NCBI RefSeq assembly: GCF_000004195.4 | Contig: NC_030678.2 | Coordinates: 136,546,547 to 136,610,546, forward strand | Length of the DNA: 64,000 bases | Source: Xenopus tropicalis | Lineage: Eukaryota > Chordata > Amphibia > Anura > Pipidae | Reading direction: 5' to 3' | Shown: piece after piece, positions 24,201 through 37,657 of the stretch | Numbering within the stretch: position 1 is the first letter of the stretch | Layout: every line of letters starts with the position of its first letter | The notes under the pieces: model-generated | The model's database searches: none | Seen by the model: the letters and a program-made list of their open reading frames with translations, nothing else | What the model was told of the DNA's origin: nothing | Translations under genes and position numbers: made by a program

Positions 24201-24943
24201 AATGTTATTTGATTCGAGTCCCAATTGATGAGAGGGTTATGAGTTTTTAACCACGGAAACCCCAAAATGATAGGATACAGAGGGGAAGAAACCACGTTAA
24301 ACGATAGGGTTTCGGTATGCTGTTGAATTTTTATTAACAAAGGAATAGTCTCAAACAGGACTGGACCAGAAGAAATATTAGATCCGTCAGCCAACTTCAC
24401 CGTCAGTGGGCAGGATCTGGGTCTTAAAGGAATGTCATGGAAACGGGCTAAGTCTCGATCGATAAAGCAACCGCACGCCCCGGAGTCAATCAACACAGGG
24501 GTCTGGAGCGTCTTTCTTGACCACTGCAAAATAGTAATAACTGACATAAGAGACAGTCCATCAACAGCTTCCGCACTAAGAAGACCCGGTATAGATCTCT
24601 TACTTGCGGGTCGCACCGGGCATGTGCGGAGCAGATGACCAGAGGCACCACAGTAAAGGCACAAGTTCAGGCGACGTCTGCGTAGCCTCTCTTCGGGAGT
24701 CAGAGGGGAACGGATGAGCCCGATTTGCATGGGTTCAGCAGCCCCAGCCGATGACGAAGCCGTGGTGGATGGAGCCAAAATGGGTTTAGGGAATAGAGGA
24801 GCTTTAGGGAGCAGCCAACTAGGTTGAAATGTCCCGGACTTTTCCAGTCTCCTCTCCCTCAAACGTCGGTCTAACTGGACGACGACATCGATGAGAGAAT
24901 CGAAGTCTTCGGGACTTCTCGTCATGACGCGCGCCGGCGTCAA
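21044..24943 (-). CDS. gag(remnant)-pol polyprotein of chromodomain gypsy element
   Basis: The single open frame is 1299 residues. In order: a short gag C-terminal piece with a CCHC zinc knuckle (C95, C98, H103, C108); an aspartic protease with DSG at 153-155; reverse transcriptase with Asp402 and the YLDD box at 460-463; RNase H; integrase with an HHCC zinc finger, a DDE core (motifs VVVDGFTK, IVSDRGSQF and NGQTERTNQ) and a C-terminal chromodomain (WKGYTPEDNSWE) before residue 1211. The last 73 residues are read from the 3' LTR and resemble no domain. The Met at 24943 lies 14 bases inside the truncated LTR border and is not the original gag start. The long open frame says the insertion is recent. 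Particle formation would need gag from another copy. Confidence 0.93.
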   Translation of the reverse strand: MTPARVMTRSPEDFDSLIDVVVQLDRRLRERRLEKSGTFQPSWLLPKAPLFPKPILAPSTTASSSAGAAEPMQIGLIRSPLTPEERLRRRRLNLCLYCGASGHLLRTCPVRPASKRSIPGLLSAEAVDGLSLMSVITILQWSRKTLQTPVLIDSGACGCFIDRDLARFHDIPLRPRSCPLTVKLADGSNISSGPVLFETIPLLIKIQQHTETLSFNVVSSPLYPIILGFPWLKTHNPLINWDSNQITFPSDHCPCFEVAPGRLLVVTPDPRLKLVPEPYHEFLDVFDEKGADVLPPHRIYDCPVDLLPGAAIPFGRIYPLSEPELKVLKTYIEENLRKGFIRPSTSPAGAGIFFVEKKDHSLRPCIDYRDLNKVTIKNRYPLPLISELFIRLRSARVFTKLDLRGAYNLVRIRQGDEWKTAFRTRYGHYEYLVMPFGLCNAPATFQHFANDILDLFVIIYLDDILIFSSSLEEHRHHVRQVFSRLRAYKLFAKLEKCEFEKSSIEFLGFIISSDGISMDSRKVSAVLDWPVPNSRKAVQRFVGFADFYRKFIKNFSKIIAPITALTSSVKRFCWTSEAQRAFLDLKNRFTSAPILKHPDPTRPFVLEVDASEYAIGAVLSQRNDVQSLLHPIAFFSKKLSSSEQNYDVGDRELLAIKSAFQEWRHLLEWASHPILVFSDHKNLEYLRSAKRLRPRQARWALFFSRFNFHVTFRPGSKNGKADALSRLFSAPENDSTASTVLHASNFLLLQSDLLDKIQNASKSVDNLPTHIDRRGNYLMSHNKIFVPEGLRLEVLRFVHDHPVSGHLGVRKTLELANRNFFWPGMSRDCMKYVTSCQTCARFKDTHSRPMGLLQPLPVPEKPWERISMDFIVDLPKSGGFNTIMVVVDGFTKMAHFIPLVGLPSAATTAEVFIKEIFRLHGLPREIVSDRGSQFTSRFWRALCQGLHIEIALSSAFHPQTNGQTERTNQTLEQYIICFSSYSQEDWSALLPLAEFSYNNAVHSSSKQTPFFSNYGFHITALPGLAEVTGPAAQDRLSFLRHNFELLQQTLREAQRNYKGYADKRRRKSPEFKLGNLVWLSTRNLSLSCPSKKLGQRFMGPFPILEQINSVTFKLKLPANLRIHPVFHVSLLKKVVENPFPGRIGAPPEPVTVQGVEEFEVQAILDSRYRRGRLQYLVQWKGYTPEDNSWESSTNVHAPQLIRAFHKKFPGKPASGRIRRPRLGRGQCQVPGCSPKVGARPIASARSDGHARSVPTHAHCAQKDAIGLPALRSDRFLVKDAKLVSCDCLFDSLTRPDSRS
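21266..21281 (-). other. polypurine tract of the gypsy element
   Basis: The minus strand reads CCTTGGGAGGGGGCAA immediately before the LTR's TGTCAGG, the expected site of plus-strand priming. It is translated within the pol frame (LGRGQ). Confidence 0.85.
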
Positions 24944-24956
24944 AACGTGCGCGCGC

Positions 24957-25037
24957 GACGGAGCGCGCGTGGCCGTCGGAACATGCGCTGGCGATCGGGC
25001 GTGCGCCTACCTTAGGCGAACGACCAGGTACCTGACA
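24957..25037 (-). repeat. truncated 5' LTR of the gypsy element (81 bp)
   Basis: The 81 bases match 21185-21265 with three differences. Beyond the shared GACGGAGCGCGCG the sequence changes to a GC-rich linker and then gag codons, so about 350 bases of LTR and the leader are gone. Confidence 0.85.
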
Positions 25038-25429
25038 CTACCAAAGGTCAATGTCAAAGGTTTTCAAAAGAATGGTTCCTCCTTGCTATCTGACTGATAA
25101 AAATGATGCTCAATGCCAATGTAATTAAAGAAGAAGAAGGAAGGGTAAATTCACTAGGGGGTGCCAAAATGTTAGTCACCTCCCAGTAATTATTACTGCT
25201 TACCTAAGATCCCTGGCTGGTGCTCAGGTTCGCTGAGAACTGCATCCACTTTTTGCTTCTTTAGGTGGACAACCTCCTGTTTGATGAAAAATGGTTATGG
25301 ACAAACAACAGTCTTTAGAACTGATCATTCTCTTTATCTCAAAGGCCTTTCCTTATTCAATTGTATTTAACTGTGCAAAGGAAATATTTGGACATCAATA
25401 ATCCTGTCATTCATGACTTTTCTGTGAAC

Positions 25430-25760
25430 CTGAAAGTCTGATAATTGTGTTTTTCAAACATTTCATGGCCAAAAGCCTCAAGGAGAAATGTCCAGTCCTA
25501 TTACGACGTGCTATAATCAGTGAATAATTCTGAACCATTTCTGATCAATTGCTCCTCACTACCCCCCACTCAGCAATCTCTCTCTTCATGCAACTCTGAC
25601 TCAGTTAATTAGCATTGGCACAGACAGATTGCCTAGAGGGGGATACTGGAGTAACTGAATTCTATACAGAATCTATAACTGATTATATTTCGAAAAGTTT
25701 TTTGTTTCCATGAGCTTATATTACATTTTTAGATTTATGATAGTTCCCCTTTAATCTGAC
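25430..25760. repeat. TTAA-type MITE fragment
   Basis: The right end ATGATAGTTCCCCTTTAA looks like an inverted terminus. The words CACTCAGCAATCTCTCT and GAATCTATAACTGATTATATT pair with those at 11100-11345. The left end was not resolved. 25043-25430 has no recognised feature. Confidence 0.5.
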
Positions 25761-26174
25761 CCAATAGATCCACCGCAAAAGTAAAAGACAGAATCAGAAA
25801 AAGAACAAGTTAGAGATTCAAGGTGGTTTAGCTCAGTTGATATTAGAACAAACAACTGTACATTTATGCACTGATACCTGCATTATTTTAGGGTATTTTT
25901 CCTTATTATTCCTATTTATTTCCTTTCATATGCACTTTTGACATTTTTAACATCCCTTCATAGGCAGAGGGTGAAATTCTTGTTTCAGGAGACTAAAGAT
26001 GGGCCATACATAGACTGACCTAAAGCTAAAGTAAGACTTAGTGGATTTGCAGTTGTCTTAAAAAATTAACCTCCCCAACTTTTTCACCCTAAAATGCTTA
26101 GGATGCAAAAGTATTATATATGCACTTCTGGTATGGGTTCTCCATCCATTGGTGTTTGTGATCAGTTATCTTAA

Positions 26175-26401
26175 GGGCTGTGACAGACGGGAAGATTAGT
26201 TGCCCGCGACAAATCTCCCTTGTTGCGGGCGACTAATCTCCCCGAAATGCCATCCCATTTCCTCTCAAGGCAACTTCTGCGATTTCGGGAAATTGCGGTG
26301 CCGCATTTGCCATCCCACCAGCGATTTACATTCAAGCCGGTGGGATGGCATATCGGGGAGATTTGTCGCGCGGCGACTAATCTCCCCGTCTGCCACGGCC
26401 C
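26175..26401. mobile_element. 227-bp Harbinger-like MITE
   Basis: The ends GGGCTGTGACAGACGGG and CCCCGTCTGCCACGGCCC are inverted repeats, flanked by TAA on the left and TGA on the right (a decayed 3-bp duplication). Internal hairpins are formed by GATTAGTTGCCCGCGACAAAT and GCGGGCGACTAATCTCCCC and by GCCATCCCA/TGGGATGGC. Its terminal hairpin is nearly the whole of the 60-bp element at 60593-60652. 26402-27235 shows no gene. Confidence 0.8.
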
Positions 26402-27235
26402 TGAGTGTGTTTTAGTTAGTTTTATAGAAAGGAAGACAGTGGGTACTGACTTCCAAGCACATTATATACAGTGTATATTTACAAAACCAGCACATTATAT
26501 GCAGTAAGAAGCAGTGGGTATTGATGGCAGATATTCAGGCCTTGGCACTGATAAACAACATTGATTTTTTTCCCAGCTATTGCAGTCTCATGAGAGCTCC
26601 ACTGTAACTAATTAGAAATGACCAAAAAATGACAAAAGTAAAAAAAAAAAAATCAGCAAGTGCAAAAAATAAAAGCACAATTAATATTCTGAGGGGGAAA
26701 AAGTTAATTTAGGCCAAGAGAAAGGGTGATAGGAATATTATAGATGCCAGGTTACATAAATTATTTAATTTCAGCAAGTGACTCAACCTTTAGAGCATAT
26801 TCAGTATAGTACCTGTGGGAGTAGAATGAAATCTGCAGCAAATGTACAGAGATAATGAGGATGTTAGGTAAAATGTACAGTCTGCTGTCTTATAGTCTTC
26901 ATTTCTTCACTACTTTCTGTGTGTAGTATCTCCACAGTCCTGCCTACATCTGTGCCTTGATTGGTCAATTTCACTGTCTGTCAAGAGAGCTAAACTCTGA
27001 TTGGAGAAGCCGCTTGAAAAAATCAGAGTGCAGCTGACTACAACAGAACCAGAGCTTGCAGGAATGCAAGAACCTACTCACAATGTTAAAATATCAGTGC
27101 AGAGAAAGGCTTTTTTTAGTTTTTTTTTTTAAATGTGCAAGCAGGTTTGGGAGACTTAGCCTCCTCTGGCCTTATGGAAAATCTGCCCATGTATTCTCTA
27201 CACCCAACATTCACTGAATAGTTTACCATAGCAGG

Positions 27236-27582
27236 CAGGCCTGGATTTGTGGAAAGGCCCAGGCCTAGAGCGGCAGAATTTTAGGGGCAGCATGCCACCT
27301 GGCTGCATCCAAATTTGATCTAAAGCGCTGGCAACACGCAGGAGATTTGATAGCTCTTTAAATCTCTTGTGCACCGATCCCCAGTGCTCTGGAACCAAGC
27401 AGAACCCCCCCTCCCCCCTCTGAACATGCGTGTGTGTGTGCGTTTGATAACTAAAAAAATCTGAACATATTGCCGTAGACCAAGGAGTAAAAGTTGCTCC
27501 CAGGCCTGAACTAGAATTCAAAACAGGCTTTGACATTTAAAGCACACAGAGGTCCATAGAGCCCCCCACCAGTCCAGGCCTG
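27236..27582. repeat. CAGGCCTGGA-ended repeat (hAT-like)
   Basis: The left tip CAGGCCTGGATTTG and right tip CCAGTCCAGGCCTG are inverted. The right part (GAATTCAAAACAGGC-TTGACATTTAAA, GCCCCCCACC) matches the repeats at 52020-52175 and 53466-53620. No matching 8-bp target duplication was seen. A short (TG)n run lies near 27430. Confidence 0.5.
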
Positions 27583-28868
27583 GTTACTCCATTATATCTG
27601 CATACATTACCTTTACTGTACATGGGCCCCTGTTTTTCTTACACTTCCACCAATGTTTTGTACTGAGCTCATGCTTAGGCTGAGAGGACAGCTCAAGGTC
27701 TAACAGGCTGCATAAAATGGAGATTTATAATACAGGTATAAATACAAGTATCTTCCATGTTTCCCTGGTAACAAACTATTTGTTATTCTCCTCTGCTACC
27801 TCTCAATCTATTATGACAAACTAGAAGAGTGTAGAGATTGTAGAAATCAGTAGATGATGCAGTATTAACTCACAATTTAGGGATAGTGGTTCAATAGGAG
27901 AGAGGGTGATTGGCAGGCAGGGGGCACATGTAGACCAAGTGGCAGTGGGGTGAAGCAGACAGGGTGCCAGGTCAAGTAGTATTGGCTTAGGAGCTACATC
28001 AACTTGGGCCATCTCTGTCACTCACAGCATAAAAAGGCCTTGTTAAAGAAGGTTAATATGTGGCCACCATGTGCAAACATTATGTTCACCTATGAATGCA
28101 TACTGGGTTAGTTAATTAGGATAGGCTGATAATTATAACATGTAGACAGGGGAAGAGGGTTACATGTGACATGTTAGAAGTGGTTAGGACTTAAGTGATT
28201 TACTGTCACAGGGTTAGTAAGCTTAAATACTTTATAGATGTCTTATGTGGATGTTCTGCTGCAAGCCACTGAATATTTCTCTGTATTCACATGCCATTTG
28301 TATGATTACCATGCTTTTTCTCTTGTTGAGTATCATTCAGTTTGCATATATTTGCATTTGATTGCTTTGCACTGAACTTTACCCAGCTTTGCTGCTTGCT
28401 GTCTTTAAAAAAAAAGGTAGAAAGTCTTGTAGAAGGTGCTCCAAACAACACTGTATTATCACAATAACTGTCTGAGCAGTTTTAAAGGAGTTTTTAAAAC
28501 CGTTTTCTTTTTTTAAAATAATATAATAAAATGTAATAAATATATACCTTTCGAAAATGTATTCATTAAACATTGCCAGTGTGTTGAAGGTATGTTTGCA
28601 TATAGCAAACAATAGGAAGGAAGCATTTACTGGTACCTTGTTTAAAAGCAAATACCTATGCATTTGGGGCAATACTTATTACATATGGGGGCAAGCATAT
28701 ATGTTTAGTACATTGTATTGCAAGGTAAAGCTCTACAGTTCTGACTGTAGTACATTGTATTAAAGGTAGGGCCTTATAGTTCTGACTGGAGTACACTGGA
28801 GTAGCTGAGAATATTATAAATAGCACATGTATACTGTATGCCAAGTGAGGTAAGTTTCAACACCTTGG
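27583..28868. other. no recognised feature
   Basis: AT-rich intergenic DNA. Near 28730-28790 a local near-duplication of TACAGTTCTGACTGTAGTAC and the following text occurs (GTACATTGTATT repeated at about 28700, 28750 and, less exactly, 28792). No gene is seen. Confidence 0.4.
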
Positions 28869-28972
28869 GGGAATTCACAAAAGTGGTGATATTGAGACAA
28901 AATAAATGTGGCGATAGATTTGTCGGATTTTCCACCTAATTCACAAACCTCTATCTCCACTTTTGTGAATTT
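28869..28972. repeat. imperfect palindrome with AATTCACAAAAGTGG ends
   Basis: The left end AATTCACAAAAGTGGTGATA is inverted at the right as TATCTCCACTTTTGTGAATT, with CGATAGATTTGTCGG between. The total is about 104 bases. It is a probable small MITE. Confidence 0.6.
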
Positions 28973-29139
28973 GTCTTTTAAACAGACAGTTTTCAGATTT
29001 TGTCATTTTCCCGACATTCTTTTAATGAATTTGCCTTTAGCTCTCAGTAAATCTGTCGGTGCTATCAAACCCAGTCCCACAGCTACACGAGCCTTGGGGT
29101 AAGGATTTTACCAGCAGGATTTTGCATTTCATATGCCAT

Positions 29140-29290
29140 TTGTCATTTCACTTTGGGGCATTTCCTGAGGGGTAATTTTAGTTTGCCATGGGAAACTATA
29201 CATTTTTTTTAGGACAATCTGGGCTTTCTAATGTTTTCTATATTTCTGTTTAATTTCACTTCTGTGACACGATTTAAGCGTCTAAATACC
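29140..29290. repeat. dispersed repeat fragment, partner of 7045-7205
   Basis: It shows the CACTTTGGGGCATTTCCTGAG to GCGTCTAAATACC order described for 7045-7205. The adjoining 29291-29830 has no recognised gene. Confidence 0.4.
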
Positions 29291-29840
29291 TTCTTCTCTA
29301 GCCCCTACTCATTACTGGGCAGCAGCAATCCGGCCCACACACCAACATGCCCGGTGAAAAGGGGTCCAACAGGACTAGGGCCAACTGGGTTTTTATCCAG
29401 TGCCCTGTTGGGGCCAGTCCAACCCTGTACCCCAATATCCCAGTTTGTGTGCCAGTGTGTATGTGCTGTTTGCTGATCACCAAGATAGCTGCTGGGAACA
29501 GGTGGGCACCAATGCTATGGGGGCAATGCTGCTAACACTAACCCAGAGGACAGCCTCCCTGTCATGGCACCTCTCTGTTATCTAGTGGGCAATACCTGCT
29601 AAAACCAAGGTGGCACTAGCACCTCACCCACAGATACAGTGGCAGCAGACTACCCACAGCAGAGGGATTGCTAGATGGCAGTCACTGTTGGGTTTCAAGT
29701 CACTTTTACAAACTCAATGAAGTCATGTCACAGACTGCTATATTTTAGGCAAATGAATGCTACCCCCTGAGCTACCTAAAATTAATAGCAGAGCCATAGT
29801 GTTCAAGGAGAAGTAAGATTGTTTATCAAATGCTTTAGAC

Positions 29841-30771
29841 CAGTGCTGTCCAACTAGCGGCCCGCGACCCCCCTCTGTGTGGCCCCCCACCTGTCTGGCT
29901 GCTTTGATGGCTTACCTTTGTGTAAGCTTTAAATGGTATCAGTACTGAGATTAACTGGCCCCTTGCATGGTTCTCACCTCAGATTCAGGCTGTAATCCCC
30001 CTGTATTGTTTAAACATGTAGGTGTTTTTCACACCTTTTAGTTTCTGCATTGTTCACCCCCTGCAGTGTTCACACCTCAGGCTCAGGCTGTAGTCACCCA
30101 CATTGTTCACCTGTTCACACCTCAGATGTATGTAGTGCCTGGACTATGCTGCCTGTGTATATGGAACACACAGACAGCATAGGGCAGGCATAGTATGGCA
30201 CATAGGCAGCATAGGGCAGGGAGGGTATGGAACACACAGGCAGCATAGGGTAGGCAGAGTATGGCACACACAGACAGCTAAGGGCAGGCAGAGTATGGCA
30301 CACACAGGCAGCATAGGGCAGGCAGAGTATGGCACACACAGGCAGCATAAGGGAGGCAGAGTGCTGCCTGTGTGTGCCATACTCTGCCTGCCCTATGCTG
30401 ACTGTGAGAGGTGAACCTGGCAGGGGTTTGTTCTGGGAGTTTGTTAGTAGTTGGAAACCACCATTATATGGTCCCTAAGGTGTGTAATTATGTGCTGGGG
30501 GTTGCTGTGCTATCCACAGGGGAGGAGGAGGCATATGGATGTAAGGGTATGTCTTAATATGACATAATATAATTCTTTCATATATGAATAACTGTTGATA
30601 TCCCCGCAGTGAGGACCAAGCATTTGGGCTTTTGCTGCACTACCACCATTGTGATAAAATGGGTGTGATTCAAAAAAGGGGAGTGGCCAAAACTGGCTTC
30701 CATTAGCGGCCCTCGACCATGTATGCTAGAGAAATTCCGGCCCTTGGCACCGCAGAAGTTGGACAGCACTG
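29841..30771. mobile_element. 931-bp hAT element carrying a minisatellite
   Basis: The ends CAGTGCTGTCCAACTAGCGG and AGTTGGACAGCACTG are inverted, the classic hAT form. The flanking 8-mers are CTTTAGAC (29833-29840) and TTTTAGAC (30772-30779), a duplication with one change. No transposase is present. A 34-bp minisatellite lies inside (30150-30400). A second copy, inverted and with a bigger array, starts at 63033. Confidence 0.88.
30150..30400. repeat. 34-bp minisatellite with inversion point, inside hAT element
   Basis: Units built on GCACACACAGGCAGCATAGG and GCAGGCAGAGTATG repeat about six times. At about 30362 the array flips: GAGTGCTGCCTGTGTGTGCC follows, the reverse complement of the unit. 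Apparent proteins rich in Cys, Leu, Pro and Tyr are by-products of the repeat. Confidence 0.85.
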
Positions 30772-30866
30772 TTTTAGACCTTTGGATAGCCCTACCTGAC
30801 TCTGAAAGAAATCAATATAACACAACGGAAAACCACAGATAGAAATTCTGTATGACAGGGAATGTG

Positions 30867-30872
30867 TTTATT
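30867..30872 (-). terminator. poly(A) signal AATAAA of tuba1a-like gene
   Basis: The plus strand reads TTTATT, that is AATAAA on the minus strand, about 190 bases beyond the stop codon at 31060-31058. It is a similar distance to that in the tuba1b-like gene. Confidence 0.6.
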
Positions 30873-31057
30873 GTCAAATCCACAACAAAAATAAATGGCT
30901 GGATCTGTTTCAAGAGTTTCAAGTGTTTTAGACCAAATCATTTTAATGCAGCAAAAACATATCATAGAAATTAGCTACATAAAAATAACTTGATCAAACA
31001 TTTTGCATTTTTTGGATGGTTTTAAGTTCCCTGTTAAAAGCAGCACCGTTTTGACAT

Positions 31058-35164
<4,107 letters not shown>

Positions 35165-35262
35165 GTTTGCTGCTTTGGGGCTGCAGAGAGGAGAGAAAGA
35201 GGAAGGAGAAGAAGGGTGCTTTCTTACAGCGCGACTCTAAGGGGGTCGATGTAAGAGAACCT
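35165..35262 (-). other. tuba1a 5' UTR (approximate)
   Basis: The leader is the segment between the expected start near 35262 and the ATG at 35164. It is purine-poor at first, then rich in CTTCTCC/TTTCTC pyrimidines. The ATG is followed directly by GTAAGAG. Confidence 0.6.
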
Positions 35263-35287
35263 GCAACACATGGTCCAACGCAGCCCC

Positions 35288-35390
35288 TTATATACATCCC
35301 CGTTGTCATGGAGACCCAGACAGGCATTTCCTTATTGGACCCGACGCTTTCGACTCCCTTCTAGCTCCGGCAGCTGAGGAATGTGATTGG
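35288..35390 (-). promoter_or_regulatory. tuba1a promoter: TATA box and two CCAAT boxes
   Basis: TATATAAG on the minus strand covers 35295-35288. CCAAT boxes (plus-strand ATTGG) lie at 35334-35338 (CTTATTGGAC) and 35386-35390 (GTGATTGGCTG). The second has the same 11 bases as the tuba1b box at 17636-17646. Confidence 0.7.
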
Positions 35391-37292
35391 CTGCTGCTGC
35401 ATGGGATGAGGTAATCAGCCCTACCCAGCTATCAAGGGGCTGCACGGAATCTGGGAGACAAAGAGAATCCATCAACTCATCCCGGAATGTACCGGCCGCC
35501 GGTATTCCCTGGGTCCCCTTGGCTTTATACTCCCAAGGCACAAGCATAGCAGAAGTAAGGGCACCTAGTATGTAAGCCTTAACTGCCTTCATGTATATGA
35601 ATATGGCATCCCATTACAGAGAATGTTAAGTCACATCAGTCTGTGCTGCAGCTGAGCTTACAATCTAACTGACCTACCCTGGGGCTGGGCCTGCACCCTC
35701 AGAAGGCTATTAACCTATCAGAATGCTATTAGCCTGGGGTAGGAAAGCTGAGCACCTGTTTGCATTGTGCCACTGCATTTGGTACCCACACAGGAATCCC
35801 TCCCATGGACTCAGCTGACTGTATATATTTAGATAGATTTTTGTTTCCAACTACTGGGTTTAATTATACCATATCTGGGCAAAAGCAATGCCCAGGTATA
35901 TAAATATACCTTACAAGTATATAAATAGAAGGAGACCCCCAGTTCTGAATGGTAATATTAAGCAACACACATATGTTACAATAAGTTGCACCCCTGCCAG
36001 ATAGGGAAGGTGACAGAGACAGTGGCAGAGTCAAGAGATGAAAGTGCTGGCACTGGTTATAATGTCAATGCCTGAAATATATCCTTAGGGCAGTGATTGG
36101 CTTGGGGCTTTTGGCTTCTTTCCCCATATTTGCAGGAAAAAGGCATTACAATATATTTTCAAATAATAATTGCCTAAAGTGATTTCAGGAGAAAACCTTG
36201 TGGAAATAATCCTTTACTGGTATTTCCTCTCCATTCACATAACCTGCAATGGGTGCTTTCTTTTTAGTAAGCAAGAAGCGAGGAAGGCAACATGGCAGAA
36301 ACCACCCCCATCATACCCCCAAGGTTTCTTCAAGAACCAAAAAAATACACTTCTTGCTTAGCATTTACCATAAGAGCAAATAATTACCATTCTTATAAAT
36401 GATGCTATTTTTGTCCCTTTGTTAATCCTGCCCTAAATTCTCAGTGGGATTAAGTACATCAAAATCTTAGCTGTATGTGTTATGAATGTGACATATTCAG
36501 GGCTGCCATCAGGGTAGGACTGAACTCCTCTGCCAAAGGGGTGAGATGTCATGCCAAAGGGCAGAGTCCTGGGAATCGGGTTGGGTTTTGAGCAGGTAAA
36601 GATTCAGACATTTTAGGTTTGCCCTCTTTATCTAAATGCATGGTGACATAAGTGCCCGCTGTCTGAGTATGTGGTGAGTGGAGCAATGGGGTGGGCTGGT
36701 AGCCTGAGCTGAATCACACAGCATCATCATTATTATTATAATAATTACTAACACATATTTGCCAGTATATTCAACAGCGCAGTACAAAGAAGGGCTAATG
36801 CATCAAACATGCAGACTGCATAAAAATACTAAGGATATTTGTAGAAGGATCTGTGTTTTATTTATAAGCATTATTTTGCACTCTCACCAACATTAAATAC
36901 AATGCTACATATAAGGGCCATGAAATGTTGCTTGTTACTCATCACTGCTTACACAATATCTTTTATTGGCACAAAATATTTGGACAAAAAATGATTTTCA
37001 AGTAGTGATTCAGTCAAGAAAACAGTATTGGCTCATTTATGAAATAATCTGCTTATCTTGCATCAGGTCCCCTGTGAGACGGTAACACAGTACAGTATTA
37101 TGGAGACCAAGTACCTAGGGGGAATCACTGAAATTCTTCAAGGACTTGCAGTGAGTTTCAAAAGCCAGACTTCAAGATCAAATACCATACTGCAAGATCT
37201 AAGGGACCAAACAAGTGTTCAGCTCCAAATCTCTTCCTAATTGACCTTTTGTGTGGGCTGGGGTTACCATAATCATGATTTATTTATATATA
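35391..37292. other. no gene recognised upstream of tuba1a
   Basis: Intergenic DNA. A short (ATT)n run lies near 36725 and TA-rich simple sequence is at 37281-37294. No long frame, conserved motif or clear transposon end was seen. Confidence 0.4.
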
Positions 37293-37294
37293 TA

Positions 37295-37508
37295 CAGTGG
37301 CTTGCAAAAGTATTCGGCCCCCTTGAACTTTTCCACATTTTGTCACATTACAGCCACAAACATGAATCAATTTTATTGGAATTCCACGTGAAAGACCAAT
37401 ACAAAGTGGTGTACACGTGAGAAGTGGAACGAAAATCATACATGATTCCAAACATTTTTTACAAATAAATAACTGCAAAGTGGGGTGTGCGTAATTATTC
37501 AGCCCCCT
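37295..37508 (+). repeat. left terminal inverted repeat of Tc1 element
   Basis: It pairs with 38680-38894 over about 210 bases. Long repeats with internal binding sites (IR/DR type) are usual for the vertebrate Tc1 group. Confidence 0.9.
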
Positions 37509-37657
37509 TTGGTCTGAGTGCAGTCAGTTGCCCATAGACATTGCCTGATGAGTGCTAATGACTAAATAGAGTGCACCTGTGTGTAATCTAATGTTAGTAC
37601 AAATGCTCTGTGACGGCCTCAGAGGTTGTCTAAGAGAATATTGGGAGCAACAACACC

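Larger units (their letters stand above)
20832..25042 (-). mobile_element. Ty3/gypsy chromodomain retrotransposon with 5-bp target duplication
   Basis: The element proper is 20837-25037 (4201 bp), read on the minus strand, flanked on both sides by CTACC (20832-20836 and 25038-25042). The 3' LTR is complete (20837-21265, 429 bp, TGTCAGG...CCTGACA). The 5' LTR is cut down to its first 81 bases (24957-25037), which differ from the 3' LTR at three places. The rest of the 5' LTR, the primer site and most of gag are missing, so the element is not autonomous. The pol frame is nevertheless open throughout. The insertion lies between the two tubulin genes. Confidence 0.93.

Noticed and set aside
30115..30380. 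Minus-strand frames with repeating LPYAACVCHTLPAL-like text, and those at 63292-63666
   Set aside because: They are translations of the 34-bp minisatellite inside hAT elements, not proteins.
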